Assembly (NCBI RefSeq): GCF_002150005.2
Contig: NZ_MSPP01000001.1
Location: forward strand, 868,001 to 932,000
From: Marivivens niveibacter
GTDB taxonomy: Bacteria; Pseudomonadota; Alphaproteobacteria; Rhodobacterales; Rhodobacteraceae
Direction: 5' to 3'
Length of the DNA: 64,000 nt
Position 1 is the first letter of the stretch. Each line of letters opens with the position of its first letter. The notes below the pieces were generated by a model that was not told the DNA's origin, did no database searches, and saw only the letters and a program-made list of their open reading frames with translations. Made by a program: the position numbers and the translations under genes. Positions 42,513 to 50,414 of the stretch are shown piece after piece.

Positions 42513-43115
42513 TTACAGGCCCAGTTTCGTTTCTGATAGCCTTTTTCGCAGCCATAGGCCCAGAACCAGCGCAACGCCGCCCGCTGCCAAAAGCCCCGAT
42601 ATGTCAGCGGCATAGCCTGCAACCGTTGCGAGCTGATCTGAAAATATGAACCCCAGGCTAAGGTACAATGTCACCCAGACGATTTCACCAGCTGACCCCC
42701 AAGTCGTAAATTTACCGCGATGCATTTCAACAGCGCCCCCCGCAAAATTGGCGTAGGGGCCCAAAGGGCTAAGGGCCCAGCGGGTCAAAAAAACGCCGAT
42801 GCCGCCGTGACGGTCGGTCAAGTCTTGGGCCTGATGAAACAGTTTAGACCTTTTGGGATCGTTATGGATTACATTTTGCAACCTGCGCCTACCATGTTTA
42901 CCGATCATGAAACCTGCCTGATCGCCCAGCACCGCCCCTGTAAAGGCGGCAGGCCAAACATAGGCGAACATGAGATCACCCGTCGCAATGAACGCGCCTG
43001 CCGTCATCATGACCAGCGACGCAGGGATCGGCACCGCGATACAGGACAGGAAATTCACCACGAATATTAATGGTGCGCCCCACACAGCCATTTGCAACAA
43101 AAGCCAATCAGTCAT
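42513..43115 (-). CDS. DedA family membrane protein
   Basis: 200 residues with five or six hydrophobic segments. DedA/SNARE-associated family features are present: PIPASLVMMTAGAFIATGD near 30, and GVFLTRWALSPLGPYANFAGG near 107 with the conserved Arg and Gly residues. Members act as undecaprenyl-phosphate or phospholipid translocases driven by proton motive force and affect envelope integrity. Its start overlaps the preceding 111-residue gene by 8 bp, which supports membership of the same operon. Confidence 0.9.
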   Translation of the reverse strand: MTDWLLLQMAVWGAPLIFVVNFLSCIAVPIPASLVMMTAGAFIATGDLMFAYVWPAAFTGAVLGDQAGFMIGKHGRRRLQNVIHNDPKRSKLFHQAQDLTDRHGGIGVFLTRWALSPLGPYANFAGGAVEMHRGKFTTWGSAGEIVWVTLYLSLGFIFSDQLATVAGYAADISGLLAAGGVALVLGLWLRKRLSETKLGL

Positions 43116-43443
43116 TGCGATGGCTTTGTAATGCTAGGAAACCGATCACCTCGGTCAGGACGGTTTCGACGGGCACGCCGCGCATTTTGGCGATGTCATC
43201 AAAGGTCGGGCGACCTTTGGGCCTATCGGTAAGGCCGACAGCCATGGCAACGTCGGTTGCATCAACATGCCAGCTGTTGGCGATGTAATTGGGCGTCATC
43301 CAAGGGGCAGGGGTTGCAAAGCGGTCTTTGGGTGGTCCGATAAACAGAAGGTTGATGAGCAACCACAAAAACACCGTAGCCGCGATGCAGAAAATCGCGG
43401 AAATAACAGGATGCGCACGGATAACCGTGAATAACCGTTTCAT
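43108..43443 (-). CDS. Single-helix membrane protein of unknown function
   Basis: 111 residues: one membrane helix at about 13-35 (ISAIFCIAATVFLWLLINLLF), then an outside domain of 75 residues with WMTPNYIANSWHVDATDVAMAVG and a helix MRGVPVETVLTEVIGFLALQ. I do not recognise the family. The start overlaps the VWA gene stop (ATGA) and the end overlaps the DedA start, so translation is coupled on both sides. A helper of the neighbouring envelope proteins is inferred only from this. Confidence 0.75.
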   Translation of the reverse strand: MKRLFTVIRAHPVISAIFCIAATVFLWLLINLLFIGPPKDRFATPAPWMTPNYIANSWHVDATDVAMAVGLTDRPKGRPTFDDIAKMRGVPVETVLTEVIGFLALQSHRND

Positions 43444-44627
43444 CTGCCTAACGCTTTCATGCCGCGATCAATCCCGTCCAAAGTCATAGGCACCATTTTA
43501 TCGGGCCCAAATATCTGTTGGATCATGGAAATGGACTGCGTAAATTTCCAGAGCCGTTCTGGCACAGGGTTGATCCATAAATGGTTGGGCCATTGATCAC
43601 GAGCGCGCTCTAGCCAGATTTGTCCGGCCTCTTCGTTCCAATGTTCATTGGCACCGCCGCGATAGGCGATTTCGTAGGGTGACATAGAGGCGTCACCGAC
43701 AAAGATACATTTATAATCAGACCCGTAGCTGCGCAGGATATCCCATGTCGGGGTCTGATCATTCCAGCGTCGTTTGTTGTCGCGCCATACGCCTTCGTAG
43801 AGGCAATTATGGAAATAGAAATGTTCCAGATATTTAAATTCGGCGCGGGCTGCTGAAAATAGTTCTTCGACAACTTTGATATGGGGATCCATCGAACCGC
43901 CGATATCCAGAAACAGCAACACTTTGACGGCATTGCGCCGTTCTGGACGTGTTTTCACATCCAGATAGCCGTGTTCGGCTGTCGACCGAATGGTGCCATC
44001 TAGATCAAGTTCGTCTGCCGCCCCATCACGCGCCCATCGTCGCAACCGTTTCAGAGCGACTTTGATGTTGCGGGTGCCGAGTTCGACGCTGTCATCCAGA
44101 TTGCGAAACTCGCGTTTGTCCCACACTTTGGCGGCGCGTTGGTGGCGGCTTTCTTTTTGGCCGATACGGACGCCTTCGGGGTTGTAACCATAGGCGCCAA
44201 AAGGCGATGTGCCGCCCGTTCCGATCCATTTCGATCCGCCCTGATGGCGACCTTTTTGTTCTTCAAGACGTTTTTTCAACGTCTTCATCAACTTTTCGAA
44301 ACCACCCAGGGCTTCTATTTCCTGCTTTTCTTCATCCGTAAGCAGTTTTTCCGACATCTTGCGCAGCCAGTCGGCAGGCAGGTCGACGGCTTCGATCACC
44401 TGATCGACCGAAATATTTTCCAGCCCCGAAAACGTCGCCGAAAAGGCGCGGTCGAATTTATCTAGATTGCGTTCATCTTTGACCATCGACACGCGGGCCA
44501 GATAGTAAAACCCGTCGATGTCATAGGTTACCAGCCCCGCGCGCATTCCGTCCAGAAATGACAGGTATTCGCGCAAGGAAACAGGCACGCCCGATTTCCG
44601 AAGGTTTTCGAAAAACGGCAAAAACAT
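43440..44627 (-). CDS. CoxE-like VWA domain protein
   Basis: 395 residues. N-terminal helices carry SGVPVSLREYLSFLDGM and a region with VDLPADWLRKMSEKLLTDEEK. The CoxE-type VWA domain (about 230-380) has the metal-binding motif DIGGSMDPH near residue 235, HNCLYEGVW and FVGDASMSPYE. Such proteins pair with MoxR AAA+ ATPases as chaperones that insert metals or activate complexes. The MoxR partner is encoded 2 kb upstream in the same direction. It starts 3 bp after a 57-residue membrane protein gene. No carbon monoxide dehydrogenase genes are here, so the target is unknown. Confidence 0.9.
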   Translation of the reverse strand: MFLPFFENLRKSGVPVSLREYLSFLDGMRAGLVTYDIDGFYYLARVSMVKDERNLDKFDRAFSATFSGLENISVDQVIEAVDLPADWLRKMSEKLLTDEEKQEIEALGGFEKLMKTLKKRLEEQKGRHQGGSKWIGTGGTSPFGAYGYNPEGVRIGQKESRHQRAAKVWDKREFRNLDDSVELGTRNIKVALKRLRRWARDGAADELDLDGTIRSTAEHGYLDVKTRPERRNAVKVLLFLDIGGSMDPHIKVVEELFSAARAEFKYLEHFYFHNCLYEGVWRDNKRRWNDQTPTWDILRSYGSDYKCIFVGDASMSPYEIAYRGGANEHWNEEAGQIWLERARDQWPNHLWINPVPERLWKFTQSISMIQQIFGPDKMVPMTLDGIDRGMKALGR

Positions 44628-44630
44628 CTG

Positions 44631-44804
44631 TTATGGACGATAGCTGCGGTCGATGCCGATCATGATGAACAGGCTGATCGCGCCCAAAATCAACGCCCAA
44701 ACAGCCGCCCATTGTAGAATGTCCAGCGTGTTGCCGCCTTTGCGTTTGGCCATGAATGCCCCGAAAATAGCGCCAATTAGGATGCCAAGTACGGGAATGA
44801 TCAT
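44631..44804 (-). CDS. 57-residue membrane protein
   Basis: A short gene between the CoxE-like and DUF2927 genes, with an excellent ribosome site (AAGGAG, 8 bp before ATG 44804). Two membrane helices: MIIPVLGILIGAIFGAF at the start, and AAVWALILGAISLFIMIG near 34-51, joined by a basic loop with AKRKGG. It ends in DRSYRP. It is 12 bp after the lipoprotein gene and 3 bp before the VWA gene. The tight packing and codon use support a real gene. Similar tiny proteins occur in other Rhodobacterales (from memory); role unknown. Confidence 0.82.
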   Translation of the reverse strand: MIIPVLGILIGAIFGAFMAKRKGGNTLDILQWAAVWALILGAISLFIMIGIDRSYRP

Positions 44805-44816
44805 GTCGCTTTCTCC

Positions 44817-46166
44817 TTAGCGGGGATCGAGCGCAGCTACCTCTTGCAGTCTGGCCCGAACGTTTTGTTCCGAACCAAATCCATATCGCGCCCACGCCAA
44901 ACTGTCCATGCGCACAGACTGCGCTTCTTCGGCGCGGCCCAGATGGTCTAATGCTTCTGCTTTGAACATCAGCAGGGTTGCCAGCAATGCCGCATTTTCG
45001 TGGGCGGCCGCGATTGGGATAGCCTCATCGGCGCGGGCAAGCGTTTCGATGTAATTTCCCGACGATAGCGAAAACGCAGCGAGTTGCAGCGCCACATGCG
45101 CGGTTTGCAAACGGGTTTCATTGCTCGCGCGATAGGCGCGGTCTGCGGCGGTAAAGGCGGCGCGGGCCAGTTCGTCATCGCGTCCGACTTGCAAGCGACC
45201 AAACACAAAATTGGCAAAGCCGTGCCGCGCGTCATTCCAACGGTGGGAAATTGATAGGTTCAACGCATTTTCAGCGGCATTGCGGCGCTGTCCCGCGTTG
45301 TTTTGCGAACGTAGCGCGGTTTCGATCTGTTCAATCCAATCGCGCGTCGTAGCGTTTAGTGGCCGCCCGGTCATGCGTTCGCCAGCCGGATTGAGCCGTG
45401 CCAAAATAGCGGGCAGGCGGGCGGCGACTTCGCCTCGGGTCATCCCGTTTCGTAATTCTGGTGCGTAATAGGTGCGCAGCATCAGCATATCGAAACTGGT
45501 CAGGACAGAATGCATGTTGTCGTCGTTAAACACAGAGTCTGGCAGGCGATATAGATCGTTCAGAGGGCCCAACGCCTGAGCCAGCTCTTCGTGTAGGCAG
45601 TCCCGAATTTCTTGGGGGGCGACATCGGCAGGAACGAAAATCGCGGCTTTGTCGCGGCGTTCTAGCGTGGTCCAGTCCGTTTGCGGGGTGCGGCGGTTTG
45701 CTTTGTATTCTGCCCAGTTACTGATGCGCGGAACTACGAAACAGGCAACGTTTCGGGCTGTGCTTTGTAATTCGGCTTGTGGGATGGCCTCGATCGTAAT
45801 GGATGCGTTTGGCGCGCCCGTTAGATAGATGTCTAACCCTGCCTCGGACTGTAGCCGCGATATTAAGGCCCGCAGGTCAGAGACTAATAACGAATTTGGT
45901 GATCCAGTTAGGCGGACGCTGATGGGGCCTTCGAAACGGGTAAAGAGAGGGACGTTTCGACCGCTTTCCAGTCGAAAGGTCAGATCCAGAAAATCATTCA
46001 ACAATTCGCTGTTTGGCCGCGTTGGCAACGATACGTTGTTGCTGGCAAAGGTACGCATCGGCGGAAGGTTATTTTCCATGCTGATGGCGCGGCTAGGTTC
46101 ATGATGTTGTGGAACGGGCGTACAGGCCGTGATGGCCGTGACGGCACATAATTTCAAAACGCGCAT
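44817..46166 (-). CDS. DUF2927 lipoprotein
   Basis: 449 residues with a lipoprotein-type start (MRVLKLCAVTAITACT; Cys15 the likely lipidated residue). The DUF2927 part lies at about 55-250, with LTFRLESGRNVPLFTRFEGP and the HE motif RDCLHEELAQALGPLNDLY, suggesting a protease-like fold that may be inactive. The C-terminal 200 residues are helical and repeat-like (AENALNLSISHRWNDARHGFANF), resembling tetratricopeptide arrays. Probably in the periplasm. It belongs to the MoxR/VWA run. A possible small gene overlaps its ATG as TAATG. Confidence 0.82.
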   Translation of the reverse strand: MRVLKLCAVTAITACTPVPQHHEPSRAISMENNLPPMRTFASNNVSLPTRPNSELLNDFLDLTFRLESGRNVPLFTRFEGPISVRLTGSPNSLLVSDLRALISRLQSEAGLDIYLTGAPNASITIEAIPQAELQSTARNVACFVVPRISNWAEYKANRRTPQTDWTTLERRDKAAIFVPADVAPQEIRDCLHEELAQALGPLNDLYRLPDSVFNDDNMHSVLTSFDMLMLRTYYAPELRNGMTRGEVAARLPAILARLNPAGERMTGRPLNATTRDWIEQIETALRSQNNAGQRRNAAENALNLSISHRWNDARHGFANFVFGRLQVGRDDELARAAFTAADRAYRASNETRLQTAHVALQLAAFSLSSGNYIETLARADEAIPIAAAHENAALLATLLMFKAEALDHLGRAEEAQSVRMDSLAWARYGFGSEQNVRARLQEVAALDPR

Positions 46167-46321
46167 TAACAGATTACCCCATTGAAAACATGGGCATCCA
46201 AATCCGCGGCCGCACCAATTAGCGATGCGCTATGTACTTCGGTCAATCGTCCAAAATCGCCCGCACGATCGTGCGGGGCGGGACATGGACGGCACTGGAC
46301 CGGCATTTTTGCCTTGGTCAA
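46166..46321 (-). CDS. Possible 51-residue protein with TTG start
   Basis: A frame starting at TTG 46321, with AAGGAG exactly six bases before it (46328-46333 on the minus strand), ending with TAA that overlaps the ATG of the DUF2927 lipoprotein (TAATG). The product has a CRPCPAPH motif near residues 10-17 and a C-terminus with ASLIGAAADLDAHVF. I recognise no family. The ribosome site and the coupling argue for translation. The rare start codon and lack of known relatives argue caution; it could be a leader for coupling. Confidence 0.4.
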   Translation of the reverse strand: MTKAKMPVQCRPCPAPHDRAGDFGRLTEVHSASLIGAAADLDAHVFNGVIC

Positions 46322-46545
46322 CTCGCTCTCCTTGGTTACCCGACTCCAACCTGCCAAGGGAGTGGGGCCGCGTTTGGGTGGAACTGGGGTATTCCCAAGG
46401 CACCTTGCACGCGACATGCCAAGTTAAGGGCGTAAAGTTTTCACAAATCACCTGTTTTTACGCCAAATGCGGCGAAAAGCGGGGCAACCGTGACCAGTTT
46501 ACCCCACCGAGTTGTGCTGCGACCGGTGGGTGCACCTAAATATAG
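46322..46545. other. Gap between the MoxR gene and the small TTG frame
   Basis: 224 bp with no convincing gene on either strand. It holds an inverted repeat GGCGTAAA/TTTACGCC (46429-46436 and 46457-46464) and a longer-loop repeat CCCACCG/CGGTGGG further right. It could carry the MoxR terminator or a promoter for the lipoprotein-VWA genes. Confidence 0.4.
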
Positions 46546-47385
46546 CTATCGGTCCCGACGCGCCATAAAGGCCAATCGTTCAAAAAGATGAACATCCTGT
46601 TCGTTTTTCAGCAGCGCACCATGCAGTTTCGGCAAAGCATTGGCGCCGTCTTTGCGCAAATCTTCGGCGCTTAGGTCTTCGGCCAATAGCAATTTCAGCC
46701 AATCTAGAACTTCGGATGTCGACGGTTTCTTTTTCAGGCCCGGCGTTTCGCGGATTTCATAGAATCGGGTCAGCGCCGTGGTCAGTAGTTCGGGTTTGAT
46801 TCCCTTGTGATGGACTTCGACGATTTGCCGCAGCGTGTCGGCATCGGGGAAATTGATGTAGTGGAAAAAACAGCGGCGCAAAAACGCGTCGGGCAGTTCT
46901 TTTTCGTTGTTCGATGTGATGATGACGATGGGGCGCTGTTCGGCGCGGATGGTCTGCCCGGTCTCGTAGACGTGGAATTCCATCTTGTCCAATTCCTGTA
47001 GCAGGTCGTTGGGGAATTCGATGTCAGCTTTGTCGATTTCATCAATCAAAAGAACCAGTCGTTCGTCCGATTCAAACGCCTGCCAAAGTTTGCCTTTTTT
47101 TATGTAATTTGAAACGTCGTTGACCTTTTCGTCGCCTAATTGGCTGTCCCGCAAACGACTTACGGCGTCGTATTCATACAATCCTTGCTGAGCTTTGGTT
47201 GTTGATTTGATGTTCCATTCAATCATTCGCAAACCCAAAGAATTCGCGACCTGACGCGCCAATTCGGTCTTGCCTGTGCCTGGTTCGCCTTTGACCAAAA
47301 GGGGTCTTTGCAGCGTGACCGCCGCATTCACGGCTACCTTTAGATCATCGCTCGCGACATAGGTGTCTGTGCCTGTAAATTGCAT
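46546..47385 (-). CDS. MoxR family AAA+ ATPase
   Basis: 279 residues from MQFTGTDTYVAS; further upstream codons do not fit the family. Walker A GEPGTGKTE is at about 34-42, Walker B VLLIDEIDKADIEFP near 106, sensor VIITSNNEKELPDAFLRRC near 148, and a C-terminal helical lid. MoxR ATPases work with VWA proteins to assemble metal enzymes or envelope complexes. It is the first gene of the leftward run with the CoxE-like gene, and diverges from dksA. Its target complex is unknown. Confidence 0.93.
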   Translation of the reverse strand: MQFTGTDTYVASDDLKVAVNAAVTLQRPLLVKGEPGTGKTELARQVANSLGLRMIEWNIKSTTKAQQGLYEYDAVSRLRDSQLGDEKVNDVSNYIKKGKLWQAFESDERLVLLIDEIDKADIEFPNDLLQELDKMEFHVYETGQTIRAEQRPIVIITSNNEKELPDAFLRRCFFHYINFPDADTLRQIVEVHHKGIKPELLTTALTRFYEIRETPGLKKKPSTSEVLDWLKLLLAEDLSAEDLRKDGANALPKLHGALLKNEQDVHLFERLAFMARRDR

Positions 47386-47575
47386 GTCTTCACTTTGTGC
47401 TTGTGTCGTTAATTCACCATACCACGACCATAAAGCCCTGCAAATATTGATCGATTGGCGAAATTCGCGCGTGACACGCGCGGAATGAGAGAGTAAAGGA
47501 TGCCTCGAGGAAAGGGAGTGGCTGATGGCCGAACAACCCAAATTGACGGCCAGAAGTTCGACTAAAGGTAACGAG

Positions 47576-47998
47576 ATGAAGGCCGAGATTTTTCTACCGG
47601 ATGACTACCGTCCCGCCGAGGACGAACCGTTCATGAATGACCAGCAGCTGGAATATTTCCGCCGCAAGCTGATCGCATGGAAAGCTGAAATTGTCGAAGA
47701 AAGCCGCGACACGATTGAGGGCATGAAGGAAAGCACTCGCAATATCCCTGATATTGCTGACCGTGCGTCCGAAGAGACCGATCGCGCCTTGGAACTGCGT
47801 ACGCGCGACCGTGAACGCAAACTGGTGTCCAAAATCGAAGCAGCCCTGCGCCGCATCGAAAACGGCGAATACGGTTATTGCGAAATGACTGGTGAGCCAA
47901 TCAGCCTGAAACGTCTGGATGCGCGTCCGATCGCGACCATGACGCTAGAAGCGCAAGAGCGTCACGAACGCCGCGAAAAAGTTCACCGCGACGACTAA
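47576..47998 (+). CDS. dksA: RNA polymerase-binding factor DksA
   Basis: 140 residues from MKAEIFLPDDYRP, the usual alphaproteobacterial start; an in-frame ATG at 47525 with GGGAG upstream could add 17 residues. DksA binds the RNA polymerase secondary channel and, with ppGpp, alters rRNA and stress promoters. The coiled coil is at about 30-95, its tip with NIPDIADRASEETDRA (the acidic residues that reach the active centre). The zinc-finger region has one cysteine, C102 in YGYCEMTGEPI; the other three usual cysteine places are T105, T122 and A125, so it probably binds no zinc. Confidence 0.92.
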   Translation: MKAEIFLPDDYRPAEDEPFMNDQQLEYFRRKLIAWKAEIVEESRDTIEGMKESTRNIPDIADRASEETDRALELRTRDRERKLVSKIEAALRRIENGEYGYCEMTGEPISLKRLDARPIATMTLEAQERHERREKVHRDD

Positions 47999-48001
47999 AA
48001 A

Positions 48002-49156
48002 ATGTTGACCACCGGCGCCAATTCCAGCCGGAGGGTCGCGATTATCGGGGGCGGTATCGCGGGTCTCGCGGCCGCCCTTTCGTTTGCCCGCACGGGTGCA
48101 GACGTTCAGGTGTTTGAACAAGCACCCCAAATTACCGAGGTTGGCGCGGGTCTCCAGATCACGCCAAATGGCGCATCGGTATTAGCTGCGCTGGGGCTAG
48201 ATGGCGCTGATCACAGTATCATGGCCCAAGCGCTGTGGCCGATGGACGGACTGTCGGGGCGTGTGCTGGGTCGTTTCGACCTGCAAGTCGGGCAGGGACA
48301 TCCCTATCGTTTCTATCACCGCGCTGACCTATTGGATTTGATCCATCAGGCATGTCTGGACGCGGGTTTGGCGGTTCACACGGGTCATAAAGCCACGCAT
48401 TTCAGCGAAAATTCGGTCACTTTTCAAAATGGTCACACGGTTGAGGCTGACTTGATCATCGGGGCCGATGGATTGCATTCTGTCGTCGGTCCTTTGCTGA
48501 ACGGCACAGATCAACCGTTTTTCACAGGCCAAGTTGCATGGCGCGCGATTGTGCCCGCACAAGATGCCGAACCTGTCGCGCGCATATGGATGGCACCCAA
48601 AAAACACGTCGTGACCTATCCGTTAAAAGGTGGGCGGCTCAATATCGTGGCGGTGCGTGAACAATCGGAATGGGCGGCCGAAGGTTGGCACCATGCCGAC
48701 ACGCCTCATTCTCTGCGGTCTGCTTTTGCCGATTGCGCGCCTGAGTTGCGCGATATTTTAGCCCGTGTTGATGACGTTCGTCTGTGGGGGCTGTTCCGGC
48801 ATCCTGTTGCCACTGTCTGGCACAAAGGGGCGATGGCGATCTTGGGCGATGCAGCCCATCCGACGCTGCCGTTTTTGGCACAAGGCGCTAATTTGGCGTT
48901 AGAGGATGCCTATGCCTTGGCCAAATTCACCAACGGAACCGATGATTTGAACGCGGCCCTGTCAGCCTATCAGAAGGCACGTCAGCCGCGGGTCAGCCGC
49001 GCGATCAACGCGGCCAATGCAAATGCCGTGAACTATCATTTGGACGGCATCAAACGGATTGCTGGTCAAACCGCCATTCAGGCAATTGCACGTACAGCGC
49101 CGCAATTATTCTTGCGGCGCTTTGATTGGCTTTATCGTTATGATGTGGGGGGTTAG
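48002..49156 (+). CDS. FAD-dependent monooxygenase (salicylate hydroxylase-like)
   Basis: 384 residues of the group A flavoprotein monooxygenases. FAD-binding VAIIGGGIAGLAAALSFAR is at 12-30, the DG motif DLIIGADGLHSVV near 153, and the GD motif AILGDAAHPTLPFLAQGANLALED near 278. It uses NAD(P)H and oxygen to hydroxylate a small, usually aromatic, substrate that cannot be named here. It starts 3 bp after dksA, so the two may share a transcript. It ends in a 4-bp overlap with convergent xth. Confidence 0.88.
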   Translation: MLTTGANSSRRVAIIGGGIAGLAAALSFARTGADVQVFEQAPQITEVGAGLQITPNGASVLAALGLDGADHSIMAQALWPMDGLSGRVLGRFDLQVGQGHPYRFYHRADLLDLIHQACLDAGLAVHTGHKATHFSENSVTFQNGHTVEADLIIGADGLHSVVGPLLNGTDQPFFTGQVAWRAIVPAQDAEPVARIWMAPKKHVVTYPLKGGRLNIVAVREQSEWAAEGWHHADTPHSLRSAFADCAPELRDILARVDDVRLWGLFRHPVATVWHKGAMAILGDAAHPTLPFLAQGANLALEDAYALAKFTNGTDDLNAALSAYQKARQPRVSRAINAANANAVNYHLDGIKRIAGQTAIQAIARTAPQLFLRRFDWLYRYDVGG

Positions 49157-49935
49157 AGGTCGATCTCTAACCACACTGGAACGTGGTCGGATGGTTTTTC
49201 TTTGGCCCGTTCATCGCGCTGGATATAGCAATCCAGCATCAGATCGGCGCATTGCGGCGACAATAGAAAATGGTCAATGCGGATGCCGTCATCGCGGTTC
49301 CATGCGCCTGCCTGATAATCCCAGAATGAATAATGGCCCGGCCCTTGGGTGCGGGCGCGGAATGCTTCGGTAAAGCCAAGGTTTAGGATTTTGCGGAACG
49401 CTTCGCGGCTTTCTGGGCGGAACAGAGCGTCCTCGCGCCATGCATCGGGGCGTTTGGCGTCTTCGGCTTGAGGTATGATGTTGTAATCGCCGGCCATCAG
49501 CGCGGGCATTTCATCGGCCAGCAAATCCTGTGCGCGTTTGTGCAGGCGTTCCATCCACGCCAGTTTGTAATCGTATTTCGGACCGGGGGCAGGGTTGCCG
49601 TTTGGCAGATACAAACCACAAACGCGCACAGCACCTTTGTCGCCGATCACGGATGCTTCGATCCAGCGGGCTTGTTCGTCGCTATCGTCACCGGGCAGTC
49701 CGCGAGTGACATCCTCTAGGGGCAGTTTCGACAGGATCGCGACCCCGTTAAAGCTTTTCTGGCCATGGGTTTCGACGCGATAGCCCAAATCTTCGAAATG
49801 TTCGCGCGGGAAATTTTCGTCGACCGATTTGATTTCCTGCAGCAGTGCAACGTCGGGCTGGCTGTCTTGCAACCATTCGGTCAGGCGTTCAAATCGCGCT
49901 TTGATACCGTTGATGTTGAACGTTGCGATTTTCAT
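49153..49935 (-). CDS. xth: Exodeoxyribonuclease III
   Basis: 260 residues, normal length. It removes 3' blocks and cuts DNA at abasic sites in base excision repair. The endonuclease/exonuclease/phosphatase fold is shown by KIATFNINGIKARFERL at the N-terminus (metal-binding Asn), LLQEIKS (Glu34), LYLPNGNP, MAGDYNIIPQ (Asp/Asn pair) and SDHVPVWLEIDL at the end with the catalytic His. It is 78 bp downstream of the A-type carrier gene, in the same direction. Confidence 0.95.
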   Translation of the reverse strand: MKIATFNINGIKARFERLTEWLQDSQPDVALLQEIKSVDENFPREHFEDLGYRVETHGQKSFNGVAILSKLPLEDVTRGLPGDDSDEQARWIEASVIGDKGAVRVCGLYLPNGNPAPGPKYDYKLAWMERLHKRAQDLLADEMPALMAGDYNIIPQAEDAKRPDAWREDALFRPESREAFRKILNLGFTEAFRARTQGPGHYSFWDYQAGAWNRDDGIRIDHFLLSPQCADLMLDCYIQRDERAKEKPSDHVPVWLEIDL

Positions 49936-50013
49936 GGGGCGCCTCCGGTTTGTTGCCCCTGTTTTGCCGCGTGGGCGGCGTCAGGACAACCCGAAACTAA
50001 AGGCGCCGCCAGA

Positions 50014-50340
50014 TCACATAGAAAACGACGTGCCGCAGCCGCAGGACGATGCCGCATTCGGGTTTTCGATGGCGAAACGTGCGCCGATAAGTTCTTCGGT
50101 GAAATCGATGGTCGCGCCTGCCAAAAACGGCATAGACGTCGGGTCGATGATCACCTTTTCGCCCGCACCTTCAAAGATCACATCATCGTCAGCAGGGGTG
50201 TCTAGGTCGATGTTATACTGAAAACCCGAACATCCACCGCCCTCAACCGCGATCCGCAGCGCTTTGCCTTGGGCGGCAGCACCGATTTCAGACAGGCGTT
50301 CAAACGCCCGATTGGTCACATTTGGTGGTAAATTCAGCAT
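50014..50340 (-). CDS. erpA: A-type iron-sulfur cluster carrier (ErpA/IscA family)
   Basis: 108 residues. It receives Fe-S clusters from the SUF scaffold and hands them to target apoproteins. The three ligand cysteines are present: VEGGGCSGFQYNID near residue 37, and SSCGCGTSFSM at the C-terminus. The Tyr in GFQYNI and the FEGAGEKVIIDPTSMPFLAGATIDF body fit the ErpA branch rather than SufA, though the split is not certain. It diverges from dgt with 74 bp between, as is common in alphaproteobacteria. Confidence 0.92.
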   Translation of the reverse strand: MLNLPPNVTNRAFERLSEIGAAAQGKALRIAVEGGGCSGFQYNIDLDTPADDDVIFEGAGEKVIIDPTSMPFLAGATIDFTEELIGARFAIENPNAASSCGCGTSFSM

Positions 50341-50414
50341 TTTAAGGCCTATGAGTTGATCCTTGCATTCACTATAATACCATTAGGCAAACACAACAAG
50401 GCAAGGCAGGTAAC

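Noticed and set aside
46182-46539. Plus-strand frames between the lipoprotein and MoxR genes
   Set aside because: No ribosome sites, no family likeness, and one is the exact antisense of the better supported TTG frame.
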